Source: Hyphomicrobiales bacterium
GTDB lineage: Bacteria; Pseudomonadota; Alphaproteobacteria; Rhizobiales; Methyloligellaceae
Reading direction: 5' to 3'
Assembly: GCA_021775555.1 (NCBI GenBank)
Contig: JAJFHP010000023.1
Location: 1 to 64,000, forward strand
Length of the DNA: 64,000 bases
Part shown: positions 16,316 to 25,577 of the stretch, one piece after another
How the letters are laid out: the number at the start of each line of letters is the position of its first letter
Position numbering within the stretch: position 1 is the stretch's first letter
Translations under genes and position numbers: made by a program
The notes under the pieces: model-generated
Database searches by the model: none
The model's input: the letters and a program-made list of their open reading frames with translations, nothing else
What the model was told of the DNA's origin: nothing

Positions 16316-17755
16316 TCAGCCCGATGTGCGGACCACCTTGATCTCCAGATCCCGGATTTTCTTGCGCAGGGTGTTGCGGTTGAGTCCGAGCAGTTTCGAT
16401 GCGCGGATCTGGTTGCCGCGTGTCGCCGTGAGAGCTGCGGTGATGAGCGGTGGTTCGACCATTCGCAAGATGCGTTGATAAAGACCTTGCGGTGGCAATT
16501 CCTCTCCGAAACCTGCAAAATAATCTGTCAGGAAAAGCTCGAGTGACTGGCCGACATTCAGCTTCTGCTGGTCGCCCTCCTCATAGCCAACAGTCATATT
16601 GGTTGAGAGCTCGGTCTCGACCAAGTCAAGGGTAATGGTGTCCTGGGTATAGAGGGCGCTAAGTCGGCGCACCAGGTTCTCCAGTTCCCGGACATTGCCG
16701 GGCCAGTGATGCCGTTTTAAGCGCTCAATTGCAGCCGCATCGATGCTCCTGGCCGGCAAGCCTTCAGCTTCCGCCTGGTTCAGAAAGTGCCGCGTCAGGT
16801 CGGCGAGGTCTTCTTTGCGCTCCCGCAGGGGCGGCATACGCAGAGGTACGACATTGAGGCGGTAAAACAGGTCTTCACGGAACAGGCCCTGATCTATCTG
16901 GTGTTGAAGATCGCGATGAGTTGCGGCGATTATCCGCACATTGGTCTTGATGGGTGTGCGTCCTCCGACGGTGGTGTACTCGCCCTCCTGAAGTACCCGC
17001 AGCAGCCGAGTCTGTGCTTCCATCGGCATATCGCCAATCTCGTCCAGGAACAGCGTCCCGCCTTCGGCTTGTTCAAACCGGCCATGATGGCGCGTCTGGG
17101 CCCCCGTAAAGGCCCCCTTCTCATGACCGAACAACTCCGACTCAATGAGTTCTCGCGGGATTGCCGCCATGTTGATGGCCACGAACTGGCCATTGCGGCG
17201 TGTGCCATAGTCGTGAAGGGCGCGTGCAACCAGCTCCTTGCCGGTCCCCGATTCCCCCGAGATCATGGCTGTGAGGTCGGTTTGCGTCAGGCGTGCCAGC
17301 ACGCGGTAAATCTCTTGCATGGGCGCGGAACGTCCGATCAGGGGCAACTCGTCACCACGCTGGTCGCGCGGCGGCAATGGCGCTGACCTTGGCTCCGCCA
17401 GCGCGCGCGCAACGATGGATACAAGCTCGTTCAGATCAAACGGTTTGGGCAGATATTCATAGGCCCCGCATTCAGTGGCCGCGATAGCTGTTATCAGCGT
17501 GTTTTGTGCACTCATTACGACAATCGGCAAATCAGGCCTGATTTTCTTGATCTTGGGGATCAGATCGAAGGCGTTTTCATCAGGCATCACCACATCAGTA
17601 ATAATCAGATCACCCTGGCCTTGCGAAGCCCACTGCCACAGCGTTGCGGCATTGCCGGTCGCACGTGGGGAATAGCCCGCACGCGCTAGCGCCTGGTTAA
17701 GTACGGTGCGAATGGCTGCGTCATCGTCAGCTATCAGGATATTGCCCTTGGTCAT
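16316..17755 (-). CDS. ntrC: Nitrogen regulator NtrC (sigma-54 activator)
   Basis: Phosphorylated by NtrB under nitrogen limitation, it activates sigma-54 promoters such as glnA. The 479 residues carry a receiver with D54 (LIITDVVMP) and an AAA+ domain with GESGTGKE. The intact sigma-54 contact motif is [11 protein letters not shown], and [20 protein letters not shown] is Walker B. The C-terminal FIS-type helix-turn-helix is [20 protein letters not shown]. The start overlaps the ntrB stop by four bases. It completes the dusB-ntrB-ntrC operon known from alphaproteobacteria. Confidence 0.97.
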   Translation of the reverse strand: MTKGNILIADDDAAIRTVLNQALARAGYSPRATGNAATLWQWASQGQGDLIITDVVMPDENAFDLIPKIKKIRPDLPIVVMSAQNTLITAIAATECGAYEYLPKPFDLNELVSIVARALAEPRSAPLPPRDQRGDELPLIGRSAPMQEIYRVLARLTQTDLTAMISGESGTGKELVARALHDYGTRRNGQFVAINMAAIPRELIESELFGHEKGAFTGAQTRHHGRFEQAEGGTLFLDEIGDMPMEAQTRLLRVLQEGEYTTVGGRTPIKTNVRIIAATHRDLQHQIDQGLFREDLFYRLNVVPLRMPPLRERKEDLADLTRHFLNQAEAEGLPARSIDAAAIERLKRHHWPGNVRELENLVRRLSALYTQDTITLDLVETELSTNMTVGYEEGDQQKLNVGQSLELFLTDYFAGFGEELPPQGLYQRILRMVEPPLITAALTATRGNQIRASKLLGLNRNTLRKKIRDLEIKVVRTSG

Positions 17756-18906
17756 GATGCCTCCCCTGACGCCTCACCCGTTATCCCGAACTCGTGCATG
17801 GGCATCAGAACCCGGAACACGGTGCCGCGCGATGTGCTGTCACATTCGATTATGCCGCCATGATCGCCAATAAATTTTGCGACGAGCGCCAATCCAAGTC
17901 CGCTTCCTGATGACTTTGTTGACACAAAGGGTTCAAACAGATGAGGCTTTAAATCGCCCGTCACACCCGGCCCGTTGTCCTCGATTTCAATTTGCAAGGG
18001 CAGAGATACTCGTGCTGTTGAACCTGGTAGGGAAAGGCGAACGCCTGGACGGAAAGCCGTTCTCAGGGAAATCTGCCCGTCAGAGCGCTCTTCGCCAATG
18101 GCTTCGGCTGCATTTTTCACAAGGTTGAGGAAGGTCTGAACAAGCTTGTCCCTTGAGCCTGGAATGGCGGGAAGCGAAGGGTCATAATTCTCTTTAATAT
18201 TGATATGATGGGCAAAACCGGCCTGTGCAAGCTTCTTCACATGGTCCAGAACGTCATGAATATTGACCGGTTCTTTGGCTAAGGGACGTTCATCACCGAA
18301 CACTTCCATGCGATCAACCAGATCGCAGATGCGGTCTGATTCAGCACAAATAAGCTGGGTGAGCGAACGGTCGTCATCGCTCAGGGAACTTTCAAGCAGT
18401 TGTGCAGCACCCCGGATACCCGAGAGCGGGTTCTTGATCTCGTGGGCAAGTACCGCGGCCAGGCCAGATACAGAACGTGCGGCGCCACGATGGGTCATCT
18501 GACGTTCTATCATTTGGGCCATGGTGCGCTGTTGCAGCATCACCATGATCTTGCCTTCCGCTTCGGCAACCGTGCCGCCATAAACATCCACAAGTCTGTG
18601 GCTGCCATCCTTTTTCGAGCCCAGATCGACGCCATATTCGTTCACATTGGCTCCTGTGCGCCGGACATGATCGATCAGCGCGAGCAGCGGGCTTCCAAAT
18701 GCGACGATATCGTCAAGTGACTGGCGTTGTAAAAGTGCAGCACTTGCCTGGAAGAAAACTTCCGCGGGCGCATTGGCATACTGGATTGAGTTGCCAGCAG
18801 CCACGAGCAGAACAGGATGTGGAAGGCCATCGAGCAGGTGCGCCGTCATATGCCGGTCACCTGTTGCACGTTGCGTCTCAAGGCTTGTGCCGGCCACGTC
18901 GCTCAT
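17752..18906 (-). CDS. ntrB: Nitrogen sensor kinase NtrB
   Basis: Cytoplasmic histidine kinase/phosphatase for NtrC, normally controlled by PII (GlnB). 384 residues without membrane segments. A PAS-like domain (about 20-125) is followed by the H-box [20 protein letters not shown], then the ATPase domain with [19 protein letters not shown] and [19 protein letters not shown]. The ATG at 18906 overlaps the dusB stop and the gene end overlaps ntrC, so the three are translationally coupled. Confidence 0.96.
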   Translation of the reverse strand: MSDVAGTSLETQRATGDRHMTAHLLDGLPHPVLLVAAGNSIQYANAPAEVFFQASAALLQRQSLDDIVAFGSPLLALIDHVRRTGANVNEYGVDLGSKKDGSHRLVDVYGGTVAEAEGKIMVMLQQRTMAQMIERQMTHRGAARSVSGLAAVLAHEIKNPLSGIRGAAQLLESSLSDDDRSLTQLICAESDRICDLVDRMEVFGDERPLAKEPVNIHDVLDHVKKLAQAGFAHHINIKENYDPSLPAIPGSRDKLVQTFLNLVKNAAEAIGEERSDGQISLRTAFRPGVRLSLPGSTARVSLPLQIEIEDNGPGVTGDLKPHLFEPFVSTKSSGSGLGLALVAKFIGDHGGIIECDSTSRGTVFRVLMPMHEFGITGEASGEAS

Positions 18907-19934
18907 GCGGCTTCCTTTATATTATGCTCGTAAAATTCCGAGATACGCGAGCGGACCTGGACGGAGTCGCCTTCCTCGAAAAGGCGATTGCGCCATTGTC
19001 TGGCTTCATCACCCTGCCCTAGAACCTCTTCCACATACCAGCCGAGATGTTTGCGCGCGTTGCGGATGCCGGAATGCGTTCCGTAATGTATAAGCATGTC
19101 TTCAAAATGCTGCAGCACGATCTCTTTTTGAACGGTCAGGGGCGGTGCTGTGACATCCCCTCCTTCACAAAGTGCTGCTGCGGCATGCCCTGGAAACCAG
19201 GGCCGGCCATAACACCCTCGCCCCACCATCACGCCATCCGCGCCTGACGCATCAAGTGCTGCGCGGATATTGGCCATTGAGCGCATATCGCCATTGGCGA
19301 TAACCGGAACGCTGACCTCCTCCTTGACCCGGGCAATAAAATCCCAGTCGGCCTGCCCGTTGAAGAACTGGCAGCGTGTTCGCCCGTGCACCGTGAACAT
19401 TTTAATGCCGGCCTGCTCTGCCCGCCGGGCCAGTTCAGGGGCGTTGAGAGTGCCGTGATCCCATCCCATGCGCATTTTGAGCGTTACCGGCAATTCCACT
19501 GCACCGACAACCGCCTCTATCAGGACAAGGGCATGATCCACATCACGCATCAGTGCGGAACCCGAAGCCCCTCTTGTCACCTGTTTGGCTGGGCAGCCCA
19601 TATTGATGTCGATGATGTCAGCGCCATTGTCAGCGGCAATCCGTGCGCCTTCCGCCATCCATTCAGCCTCGCGCCCGGCAAGCTGTACGACAAAGGGGCG
19701 TTCGTCCCCTTTTTGAATGCGGCGCAATTCCTCACGTCTGTTGGTGATGAGTAATTTACAGGCTATCATCTCGCTCACGACCAGACCTGCACCAAGTCGT
19801 TGAGCAAGTTTGCGAAATGGCAAATCTGTGATGCCGGACATGGGCGCAAGCAGGACCTGGTTGGGCAATTGCACCGGTCCGATACATATCGGTTCAGGAG
19901 TCTTCTTGTGTTCTGTCATGTTGGCTTGCTGCAT
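18903..19934 (-). CDS. dusB: tRNA-dihydrouridine synthase DusB (NifR3)
   Basis: FMN-dependent enzyme reducing uridine to dihydrouridine in the tRNA D-loop. About 343 residues form a TIM barrel. The FMN-binding start is [20 protein letters not shown], the active-site cysteine lies in [17 protein letters not shown], and VHGRTR, ANGDM and [11 protein letters not shown] are the later Dus motifs. ATG at 19934 is used; GTG at 19937 and ATG at 19919 are alternatives, none with a clear ribosome-binding site. It heads the ntrBC operon, its usual place (the gene was first named nifR3 for this reason). Confidence 0.95.
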   Translation of the reverse strand: MQQANMTEHKKTPEPICIGPVQLPNQVLLAPMSGITDLPFRKLAQRLGAGLVVSEMIACKLLITNRREELRRIQKGDERPFVVQLAGREAEWMAEGARIAADNGADIIDINMGCPAKQVTRGASGSALMRDVDHALVLIEAVVGAVELPVTLKMRMGWDHGTLNAPELARRAEQAGIKMFTVHGRTRCQFFNGQADWDFIARVKEEVSVPVIANGDMRSMANIRAALDASGADGVMVGRGCYGRPWFPGHAAAALCEGGDVTAPPLTVQKEIVLQHFEDMLIHYGTHSGIRNARKHLGWYVEEVLGQGDEARQWRNRLFEEGDSVQVRSRISEFYEHNIKEAA

Positions 19935-20118
19935 CACATTGCATAATAATTAGTCATTAAAAAAAATGCATATCTAGTAGGCAAAATAGTCGGAAACACC
20001 ACACTAAGCAACACTTTAGCACTCTTTCTTGTTAAGGCTTGAGCAGGCCAGTCGGTATATGAGCCGGCGGGGTCATGTTAAAGGGGCCAAAGGGAAATTC
20101 CTGGAGTAAATTGAGGCA

Positions 20119-21297
20119 GTGGAAACAGCAGTGGTCATAGTCGCGGGCGGCCGTGGGCAGAGAGCTCCTGGCGGCAACGCACCAAAGCAGTATCGTGTGC
20201 TTGCCGGTATACAGGTCCTGACGCGCACGTTGGAAAGCTTTGTAAAGCATGACAAGGTAGACGGGGTGCTGACGGTCATTCATGGTGATGATCGTAGCCA
20301 TTTCGATGCTGCCACCTCGTCGTTTGAGGGCAAGCTGCTGGAGCCGGTAACAGGCGGTGCGACCCGACAAGATTCAGTGCGGGCGGGGCTGAAGCGGCTT
20401 GATGAGCTTAAGCCTCGAAACATATTAATCCATGATGCGGCACGGCCATTCGCAGATGCGGGGCTTATCGAGCGCGTTATTGGCACACTTGTGGACAATG
20501 AGGGCGCGGTTCCAGCCCTCGCCATTACCGACACCTTGAAAAAGGGCAATCATGGTTTCATTGAGGGCACTGTCGACAGATCGAACCTGTGGGGTGTGCA
20601 AACCCCTCAAGGGTTCCATTTCGAAAAATTGCTTGATGCGCACCGGGCAGCTGAGAGTGCGGGACAAACAGATTTCACCGACGACTCATCCCTTGCAGAA
20701 TGGCATGGGATGAAAGTGGCTCTTGTCGAAGGCTCGCCTGCAAATATCAAACTGACAACAGAGGCTGATTTTGTACTGGCGGAGGATCGATTGGCCAGGT
20801 TGGGTAACGCGCTTACTGGTGAATGTCGCGTTGGGCAGGGCTTTGATGTCCATGCCTTTACATGTGGCGACCGGGTTATGTTGTGCGGGCTGAACATCCC
20901 TCACCATAAATCACTCGCTGGTCATTCTGACGCGGATGTCGGCCTGCACGCGCTTACAGATGCATTGCTTGGCGCCATTGGCGATGGCGATATCGGTGCG
21001 CATTTCCCGCCGAGCGATCCCAAATGGAAAGGTGCGTCTTCGGATCGATTCTTGCACGATGCGAGGAAGCGGATCAGTGAGCGCGGTGGCCGCATTGTCA
21101 ATGTGGATATCACCATCATTTGCGAAGCACCGAAAATCGGACCTTACCGGGAAAAAATGAGGGCCCGTATTGCCCAAATACTAGAAATTGAACCGGAAAG
21201 AGTGAGCGTAAAGGCGACAACTTCGGAAGGTTTGGGGTTCACCGGGCGCGGCGAAGGTATTGCGGCACAGGCAACGGCCATGGTTCAATTCAGCTAA
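20119..21297 (+). CDS. ispDF: Bifunctional IspD/IspF enzyme of the MEP pathway
   Basis: Fusion catalysing two steps of isoprenoid synthesis: CDP-ME formation from MEP and CTP (IspD), and cyclisation of CDP-ME phosphate to MEcPP (IspF). Of the 392 residues, about 1-228 are IspD. They include a glycine-rich nucleotide loop that reads [20 protein letters not shown] and the later DAARPF motif. The rest is IspF, with zinc ligands in [10 protein letters not shown] and [20 protein letters not shown] plus [11 protein letters not shown]. The start codon is GTG with CTGGAG about 12 bases upstream. The fusion is common in alphaproteobacteria. It is divergent from dusB and 13 bases before pncC. Confidence 0.96.
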   Translation: METAVVIVAGGRGQRAPGGNAPKQYRVLAGIQVLTRTLESFVKHDKVDGVLTVIHGDDRSHFDAATSSFEGKLLEPVTGGATRQDSVRAGLKRLDELKPRNILIHDAARPFADAGLIERVIGTLVDNEGAVPALAITDTLKKGNHGFIEGTVDRSNLWGVQTPQGFHFEKLLDAHRAAESAGQTDFTDDSSLAEWHGMKVALVEGSPANIKLTTEADFVLAEDRLARLGNALTGECRVGQGFDVHAFTCGDRVMLCGLNIPHHKSLAGHSDADVGLHALTDALLGAIGDGDIGAHFPPSDPKWKGASSDRFLHDARKRISERGGRIVNVDITIICEAPKIGPYREKMRARIAQILEIEPERVSVKATTSEGLGFTGRGEGIAAQATAMVQFS

Positions 21298-21310
21298 GTG
21301 AGATGACCCT

Positions 21311-21799
21311 ATGCCAACACTCGATCTTGTCGGAACTGCCACTCTGCTGCTTGAGGAGTTACGTGCGCAAGCGCTGACTCTGACGACAGCAGAATCCTGT
21401 ACTGGTGGGCTGATAAGCTCCTGCCTGACCGAAATCGCTGGATCATCTGATGTGTTCGAGCGCGGATTCGTGACCTATTCCAACGCTGCCAAAACACAAA
21501 TGCTTGGTGTGCCCGATGCGTTGATCGAGGCTCATGGAGCGGTAAGTCCTGAGGTGGCAGGCGCCATGGCGGAGGGTGCGCTGGACCATTCACCTGCCGA
21601 TCTGGCTGTATCGGTAACTGGTATCGCTGGTCCAGGTGGCGGGAGCCCGAACAAACCTGTTGGCCTCGTCTTCATAGCCGCGGTTCGTCGTGGTGGCGCA
21701 GTCAACCAACTGCGCTGCACGTTTGGCAATGTGGGACGCAGCCAGGTTCGCCAGCGGACGGTCGTTGAGGCTTTCAGACTTGTTCACTCACTGATTTGA
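21311..21799 (+). CDS. pncC: Nicotinamide-nucleotide amidohydrolase PncC (CinA C-terminal type)
   Basis: Deamidates nicotinamide mononucleotide to nicotinate mononucleotide to recycle NAD by-products. The 162 residues correspond to the stand-alone CinA C-terminal domain. The active-site motif is TTAESCTGGLISSCLTEIAG (from about residue 23), with SNAAKTQMLGV and SVTGIAGPGGGSPNKPVG later. It lies 13 bases after ispDF and converges on ratA with seven bases between the stops. Whether it acts on NMN in this species is inferred from the family. Confidence 0.93.
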   Translation: MPTLDLVGTATLLLEELRAQALTLTTAESCTGGLISSCLTEIAGSSDVFERGFVTYSNAAKTQMLGVPDALIEAHGAVSPEVAGAMAEGALDHSPADLAVSVTGIAGPGGGSPNKPVGLVFIAAVRRGGAVNQLRCTFGNVGRSQVRQRTVVEAFRLVHSLI

Positions 21800-21806
21800 G
21801 TTGAAT

Positions 21807-22292
21807 CTAGGATTCGCCCATGCGGGCATGTGTTGAGCCATCGCCCTTGCCATAAACAGCATCTGCGCGTTTCTCGAAAGCCTCGGCAAACTTTCCGAAA
21901 GCCTGGTCGAACATCGTCCCCATCATCAGGCCTAACGGCCCGGCCATAAATTCATAGGCTATATAAAAATCAACATCACACTCCCGCTCACCAACTGTGC
22001 GAAAACCCCACCGGTTTTCCATGTGCCTGAAAGGGCCATCGATATATTCCACGAGAATTTGAAGATTGTCCGGGTCAAGCGTCACCCGGCTGGTAAAGGA
22101 TTCACTGAAAATCTTGTAGGCAACCTTCATGTCCGCGGTGAGTACGTCCTTGCCATTGATGGTCTCGCGGGAGCGCAATTTCAGGGCTTTGCATAGTGGT
22201 AAAAATTCAGGGTAGCACTCGACATCGGCAACCAGTGCGAACATGTCATTGGCCGGGTGCGCAACCCGGCGCAAGCTCTGGAACATCTTCAT
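21807..22292 (-). CDS. Coenzyme Q-binding START-domain protein (Coq10/RatA family)
   Basis: 161 residues of the Coq10/polyketide-cyclase START fold. It begins MKMFQSLRRVAHPANDMFAL, then DVECYPEFLPLCKALKLRSR, and ends with a helix holding FDQAFGKFAEAFEKRADAVY. Family members bind coenzyme Q or are annotated RatA. Alphaproteobacterial lipA is usually followed by this gene. ATG at 22292 fits the family start and lies 16 bases after the lipA stop; ATG at 22286 is possible. The much longer upstream frame overlaps lipA and was discarded. A role in respiratory quinone handling is inference. Confidence 0.88.
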   Translation of the reverse strand: MKMFQSLRRVAHPANDMFALVADVECYPEFLPLCKALKLRSRETINGKDVLTADMKVAYKIFSESFTSRVTLDPDNLQILVEYIDGPFRHMENRWGFRTVGERECDVDFYIAYEFMAGPLGLMMGTMFDQAFGKFAEAFEKRADAVYGKGDGSTHARMGES

Positions 22293-22308
22293 GATGGATA
22301 AGTGCTTT

Positions 22309-23274
22309 CTAGCGTGCCATTGAAGCGGTGCGTGCATCCCGCAATCGGGCAAAATCATCACCCGCGTGATAGGACGAGCGGGTGAGCGGACTTGCAGATA
22401 CGAGCAAAAAGCCTTTGCCATATGCCATGAGTTCATAGGCCTTGAATTCATCGGGCGTGATGAAGCGCTCAACGGCTGCATGTTTCCGGGTTGGCTGGAG
22501 ATATTGGCCAATAGTCAGGAAATCGACATTCGCTGCGCGCAAATCGTCCATGACCTGCAGAACTTCTTGACGCTCCTCACCAAGCCCCACCATGATACCT
22601 GATTTGGTGAACATGGTCTGGTCGAGCTCTTTCACCTGCTGCAGCAAACGGAGAGAATGGAAGTAACGCGCGCCGGGGCGTATGGAGATATAGAGCGAGG
22701 GCACGGTTTCAAGATTATGATTGAACACGTCCGGCCTGGCATCTGCCACAGTTTGAATGGCGCCATCCTTGCGCAGGAAGTCGGGTGTCAGAACCTCGAT
22801 TGTTGTGCCCGGAGAGAGTTTTCGCGTGGCTGAAATAACCCTGGCGAAATGTTCCGCCCCGCCATCTTCAAGATCATCGCGGTCAACGGAAGTGATGACC
22901 ACGTGGTTGAGCCCAAGCATGGCTACGGCACGTCCGACATTCTCGGGTTCTGAAGGGTCAAGGGGGTCTGGCTGGCCAGTGCGCACATTGCAGAAAGCGC
23001 AGGCGCGCGTGCATGTATCGCCCATGATCATCATGGTGGCATGCTTCTTCGACCAGCATTCGCCGATATTGGGGCAGCCTGCTTCCTCGCAGACAGTGTT
23101 CAGACCATTTTCACGCATGATCGCACGGGTCTCGTTGTAAACCGGCGAGCCGGGTGCCTTGACCCGGATCCATGACGGCTTGCGCAACAGGGGCGTATCC
23201 GGATTCCCGAGTTTTTCAGGATGGCGCGGGCGCTCCTGTTTTGTCTTCGAAACCGTATCGAGGATCGTCACCAT
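22309..23274 (-). CDS. lipA: Lipoyl synthase LipA
   Basis: Radical-SAM enzyme that inserts two sulfurs into octanoyl groups on lipoyl domains. The 321 residues carry both iron-sulfur cluster motifs. C62, C67 and C73 form the auxiliary cluster in [14 protein letters not shown]88, C92 and C95 form the radical-SAM cluster in CTRACAFC. The serine needed for cluster turnover lies in the C-terminal RSSYHAG. The gene is at the end of the pyruvate dehydrogenase run, so enzyme and substrate proteins (PdhB, PdhC) are encoded together, 18 bases after a small membrane protein gene. Confidence 0.97.
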   Translation of the reverse strand: MVTILDTVSKTKQERPRHPEKLGNPDTPLLRKPSWIRVKAPGSPVYNETRAIMRENGLNTVCEEAGCPNIGECWSKKHATMMIMGDTCTRACAFCNVRTGQPDPLDPSEPENVGRAVAMLGLNHVVITSVDRDDLEDGGAEHFARVISATRKLSPGTTIEVLTPDFLRKDGAIQTVADARPDVFNHNLETVPSLYISIRPGARYFHSLRLLQQVKELDQTMFTKSGIMVGLGEERQEVLQVMDDLRAANVDFLTIGQYLQPTRKHAAVERFITPDEFKAYELMAYGKGFLLVSASPLTRSSYHAGDDFARLRDARTASMAR

Positions 23275-23292
23275 GAATTAAAAATCCGTACC

Positions 23293-23538
23293 TTATGCCT
23301 GCAATTGCCGCCAGGTCAGGAGACACACCGTGGCACATCCCAATGCGACGACCATGGGTCCGAGCACGGCGTAGAAATCCATACCGGCTTCCACTGCGGA
23401 AATGCCACCAGGCAAAGCGCCAGCCAGACCAAGCATAAGCGCTGCAGGAAGTGCCACCTCGCCTTCACCGGTTTTGTGAGCAACATGTCCCGCAATTAGG
23501 CCAACAGCCATGAACATCAGGATGCTGAAAGGATCCAT
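23293..23538 (-). CDS. Small membrane protein, third of a tandem set
   Basis: 81 residues, almost wholly hydrophobic, with three predicted membrane segments (about 3-20, 27-47 and 53-77). It begins MDPFSILMFMAVGLIAGHVA. The GLIAGHVA start echoes GLIAGFIAG and GIIAGYVAE of the two upstream paralogues, but the second half is diverged and the glycine zipper is less regular, so it may be an outlying GlsB/YeaQ/YmgE member. The ATG at 23538 lies four bases after the upstream stop. Function unknown. Confidence 0.6.
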   Translation of the reverse strand: MDPFSILMFMAVGLIAGHVAHKTGEGEVALPAALMLGLAGALPGGISAVEAGMDFYAVLGPMVVALGCATVCLLTWRQLQA

Positions 23539-23542
23539 ACGG

Positions 23543-23782
23543 CTAGCGGCTCTTGTATTTCTGCCAGATAAACAGACATAGGACCGCGCCGAGCGTGGCG
23601 ATGACGATGCGCGCCAGGATGCCGTAGGCGACAATACCGAGAACACCTGCAATGACACCGCCAACAACGGCACCAACGACACCAACAATCAGGTTGGTGA
23701 CCAGATCCTGCTTCTTGCCCATGAATTGTCCGGCAATAAAGCCTGCGATAAGGCCGACCACCAGAAAAATAATGAGTTCCAT
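23543..23782 (-). CDS. GlsB/YeaQ/YmgE family membrane protein
   Basis: 79 residues with the family pattern: MELIIFLVVGLIAGFIAGQF, then a KKQDLVTNLIVGVVGAVVGG turn-and-glycine segment, and a last helix ending IWQKYKSR. Three glycine-rich membrane segments with GxxxG repeats. The family was once called transglycosylase-associated but has no enzymatic motif; many members are stress-induced. AAGGAG lies 7 bases before the ATG. It sits between two relatives in the lpd-lipA interval. Confidence 0.85.
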   Translation of the reverse strand: MELIIFLVVGLIAGFIAGQFMGKKQDLVTNLIVGVVGAVVGGVIAGVLGIVAYGILARIVIATLGAVLCLFIWQKYKSR

Positions 23783-23797
23783 GAGTGTCTCCTTGCT

Positions 23798-24070
23798 TTA
23801 ACCGGACGTGACGCGGCGCCAGATCCACAGCACGATAATCGCCCCGACTGACGCGGTGATCAGCGAGCCTAAAAATCCGTAGACATGAACGCCGAGCGTG
23901 GTTGCCAAAGTTCCACCGACAAATGCGCCGGCAATGCCGACCAGAAGATTTGTGAACAGGCCGTGGTCGCTGGCGGTGACTTTCTCAGCGACGTAGCCGG
24001 CGATGATTCCGATAAACAACATGCTGAAAAATCCAACGCCCGGCATACCAAGCAATCCATGTGGTTCCAT
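23798..24070 (-). CDS. GlsB/YeaQ/YmgE family membrane protein
   Basis: 90 residues; same three-helix glycine-rich plan as the next gene, with an N-terminal extension MEPHGLLGMPGVGFFSMLFI. The helix-linking segment is DHGLFTNLLVGIAGAFVGG, matching QDLVTNLIVGVVGAVVGG of the neighbour, so the two arose by duplication. The last helix ends VLWIWRRVTSG. AGAGG lies 9 bases before the ATG. First of three small membrane genes inserted between lpd and lipA. Confidence 0.85.
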   Translation of the reverse strand: MEPHGLLGMPGVGFFSMLFIGIIAGYVAEKVTASDHGLFTNLLVGIAGAFVGGTLATTLGVHVYGFLGSLITASVGAIIVLWIWRRVTSG

Positions 24071-24110
24071 CTGCTGATACCTCTTTCCTGAATGTCATCC
24101 GACATTGGGG

Positions 24111-25517
24111 CTAAATATGCATCACTCGTCCATAGGCGTCGAGGACGGATTCGTGCATCATTTCTGACAAGGTGGGATGAGGGAATATGGTGTGCATCAG
24201 TTCCGCCTCTGTGGTTTCGAGCGTTTTTGCCACGCCGTAGCCTTGTATGAGCTCGGTCACTTCCGCGCCGATCATATGGGCCCCCAGCAATTCTCCAGTC
24301 TTGGCATCGAAGATGGTTTTGATCAAACCGTCGGTCTCGCCAAGGGCGATGGCCTTGCCATTGCCCTGATATGGAAAGCGGCCGATTTTCACGTCTCGAT
24401 CCTCTTCTTTGGCCTTTTGCTCGGTCATGCCGATGCTGGCCACCTGCGGCCAGCAATAGGTGCATCCCGGGATGTTCGAGGTGTCCAGCGGGTGGACGCC
24501 ATCAACGCCCGCAATTTTTTCAACACACAGCACGCCCTCATGGCTTGCCTTGTGCGCCAGCCAGGGCGGCCCGGCGACATCGCCAATCGCATAAACGCCC
24601 TCAACGCCTGTGCGGCACCACTCATCAATGACAACATGACCCCGGTCAACCTTGACGCCGGTTTCTTCCAGACCGAGGTTTTCCACATTGCCGGTAATGC
24701 CTATGGCGAGAATGACCCGCTCCACCGTGATGGCCTCAGATGAGCCGTCCGCTTTTTTCAGTGTTGCCGTGACGCTGTTTTCGCCCTTCTGGAGGCCTTC
24801 TACAGTCGTGCCGGTGAGAATGGTCATGCCCTGCTTTTCGAACGCTTTTTGTGCAAGGCCTGAAATCTCTTCATCCTCGACCGGCAGCACCCTGTCCATG
24901 ACCTCGACGACCGTAACCTCTGCGCCCAGCGTGCGGTAAAAACTGGCGAACTCGATGCCAATGGCGCCAGACCCCACCACCAGCAGTGATTTGGGCATAT
25001 GATCGGGAACCATCGCTTCCTTGTAAGTCCAGACCAGCTTGCCGTCTCCCTCAAGATTGGGGAGAGAGCGGGCCCGCGCGCCGGTGGCGACGATGATGTG
25101 TTTGGCCTGCACATCGGGCAGTCCTTCGCCCTCTTTTCCGGTAACGCCGATAACGCCCTTGCCCTTGAGTTTGGCAGTACCATCGACGACTGAAATATTG
25201 TTCTTTTTCATGAGGTAACCGACGCCACCTGTCAGTCTTCTTGAGACTGTACGGCTACGTTTGATTATTTTCTCAATGTCGAACTCTATATTACTGGCAG
25301 ACAAGCCAAATTCGCCCGCATTATTGAACAGGTGAAAGAGTTCGGAGCTGCGAAGTAGTGCTTTCGTTGGGATGCAGCCCCAGTTGAGGCAGATGCCGCC
25401 CAGATGCTCTCGCTCGATGACACAGGCCTTCATGCCAAGTTGCGCCGCGCGGATGGCTGCGACATAGCCACCCGGGCCACCACCAATAATGGCCAGATCA
25501 AAAGAGTTTTCAGTCAT
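24111..25517 (-). CDS. lpdA: Dihydrolipoamide dehydrogenase (E3)
   Basis: Flavoprotein that reoxidises dihydrolipoyl groups of the pyruvate dehydrogenase complex with NAD+. 468 residues from the ATG at 25517, chosen for the GGAGAG just upstream. FAD-binding GGGPGGYVAAIRAAQLG is followed by the redox-active disulfide in GGICLNWGCIPTKALL, the NAD-binding GSGAIGIEFASFYRTLG, and the C-terminal dimer-interface motif HPHPTLSEM, with the catalytic His near the end (the window reads FPHPTLSEMMHESVLDA). It lies 60 bases after pdhC. Confidence 0.96.
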   Translation of the reverse strand: MTENSFDLAIIGGGPGGYVAAIRAAQLGMKACVIEREHLGGICLNWGCIPTKALLRSSELFHLFNNAGEFGLSASNIEFDIEKIIKRSRTVSRRLTGGVGYLMKKNNISVVDGTAKLKGKGVIGVTGKEGEGLPDVQAKHIIVATGARARSLPNLEGDGKLVWTYKEAMVPDHMPKSLLVVGSGAIGIEFASFYRTLGAEVTVVEVMDRVLPVEDEEISGLAQKAFEKQGMTILTGTTVEGLQKGENSVTATLKKADGSSEAITVERVILAIGITGNVENLGLEETGVKVDRGHVVIDEWCRTGVEGVYAIGDVAGPPWLAHKASHEGVLCVEKIAGVDGVHPLDTSNIPGCTYCWPQVASIGMTEQKAKEEDRDVKIGRFPYQGNGKAIALGETDGLIKTIFDAKTGELLGAHMIGAEVTELIQGYGVAKTLETTEAELMHTIFPHPTLSEMMHESVLDAYGRVMHI

Positions 25518-25577
25518 GGGGCCTCTCTCCAAAACGCAAAATTTTAAAGACAAGAAGGGTGGATGGGATGTTCAGGG

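Noticed and set aside
22293-22511. Longer start for the Coq10/RatA-family protein
   Set aside because: The extra 73 residues overlap the lipA 3' end in another frame and have no family similarity.
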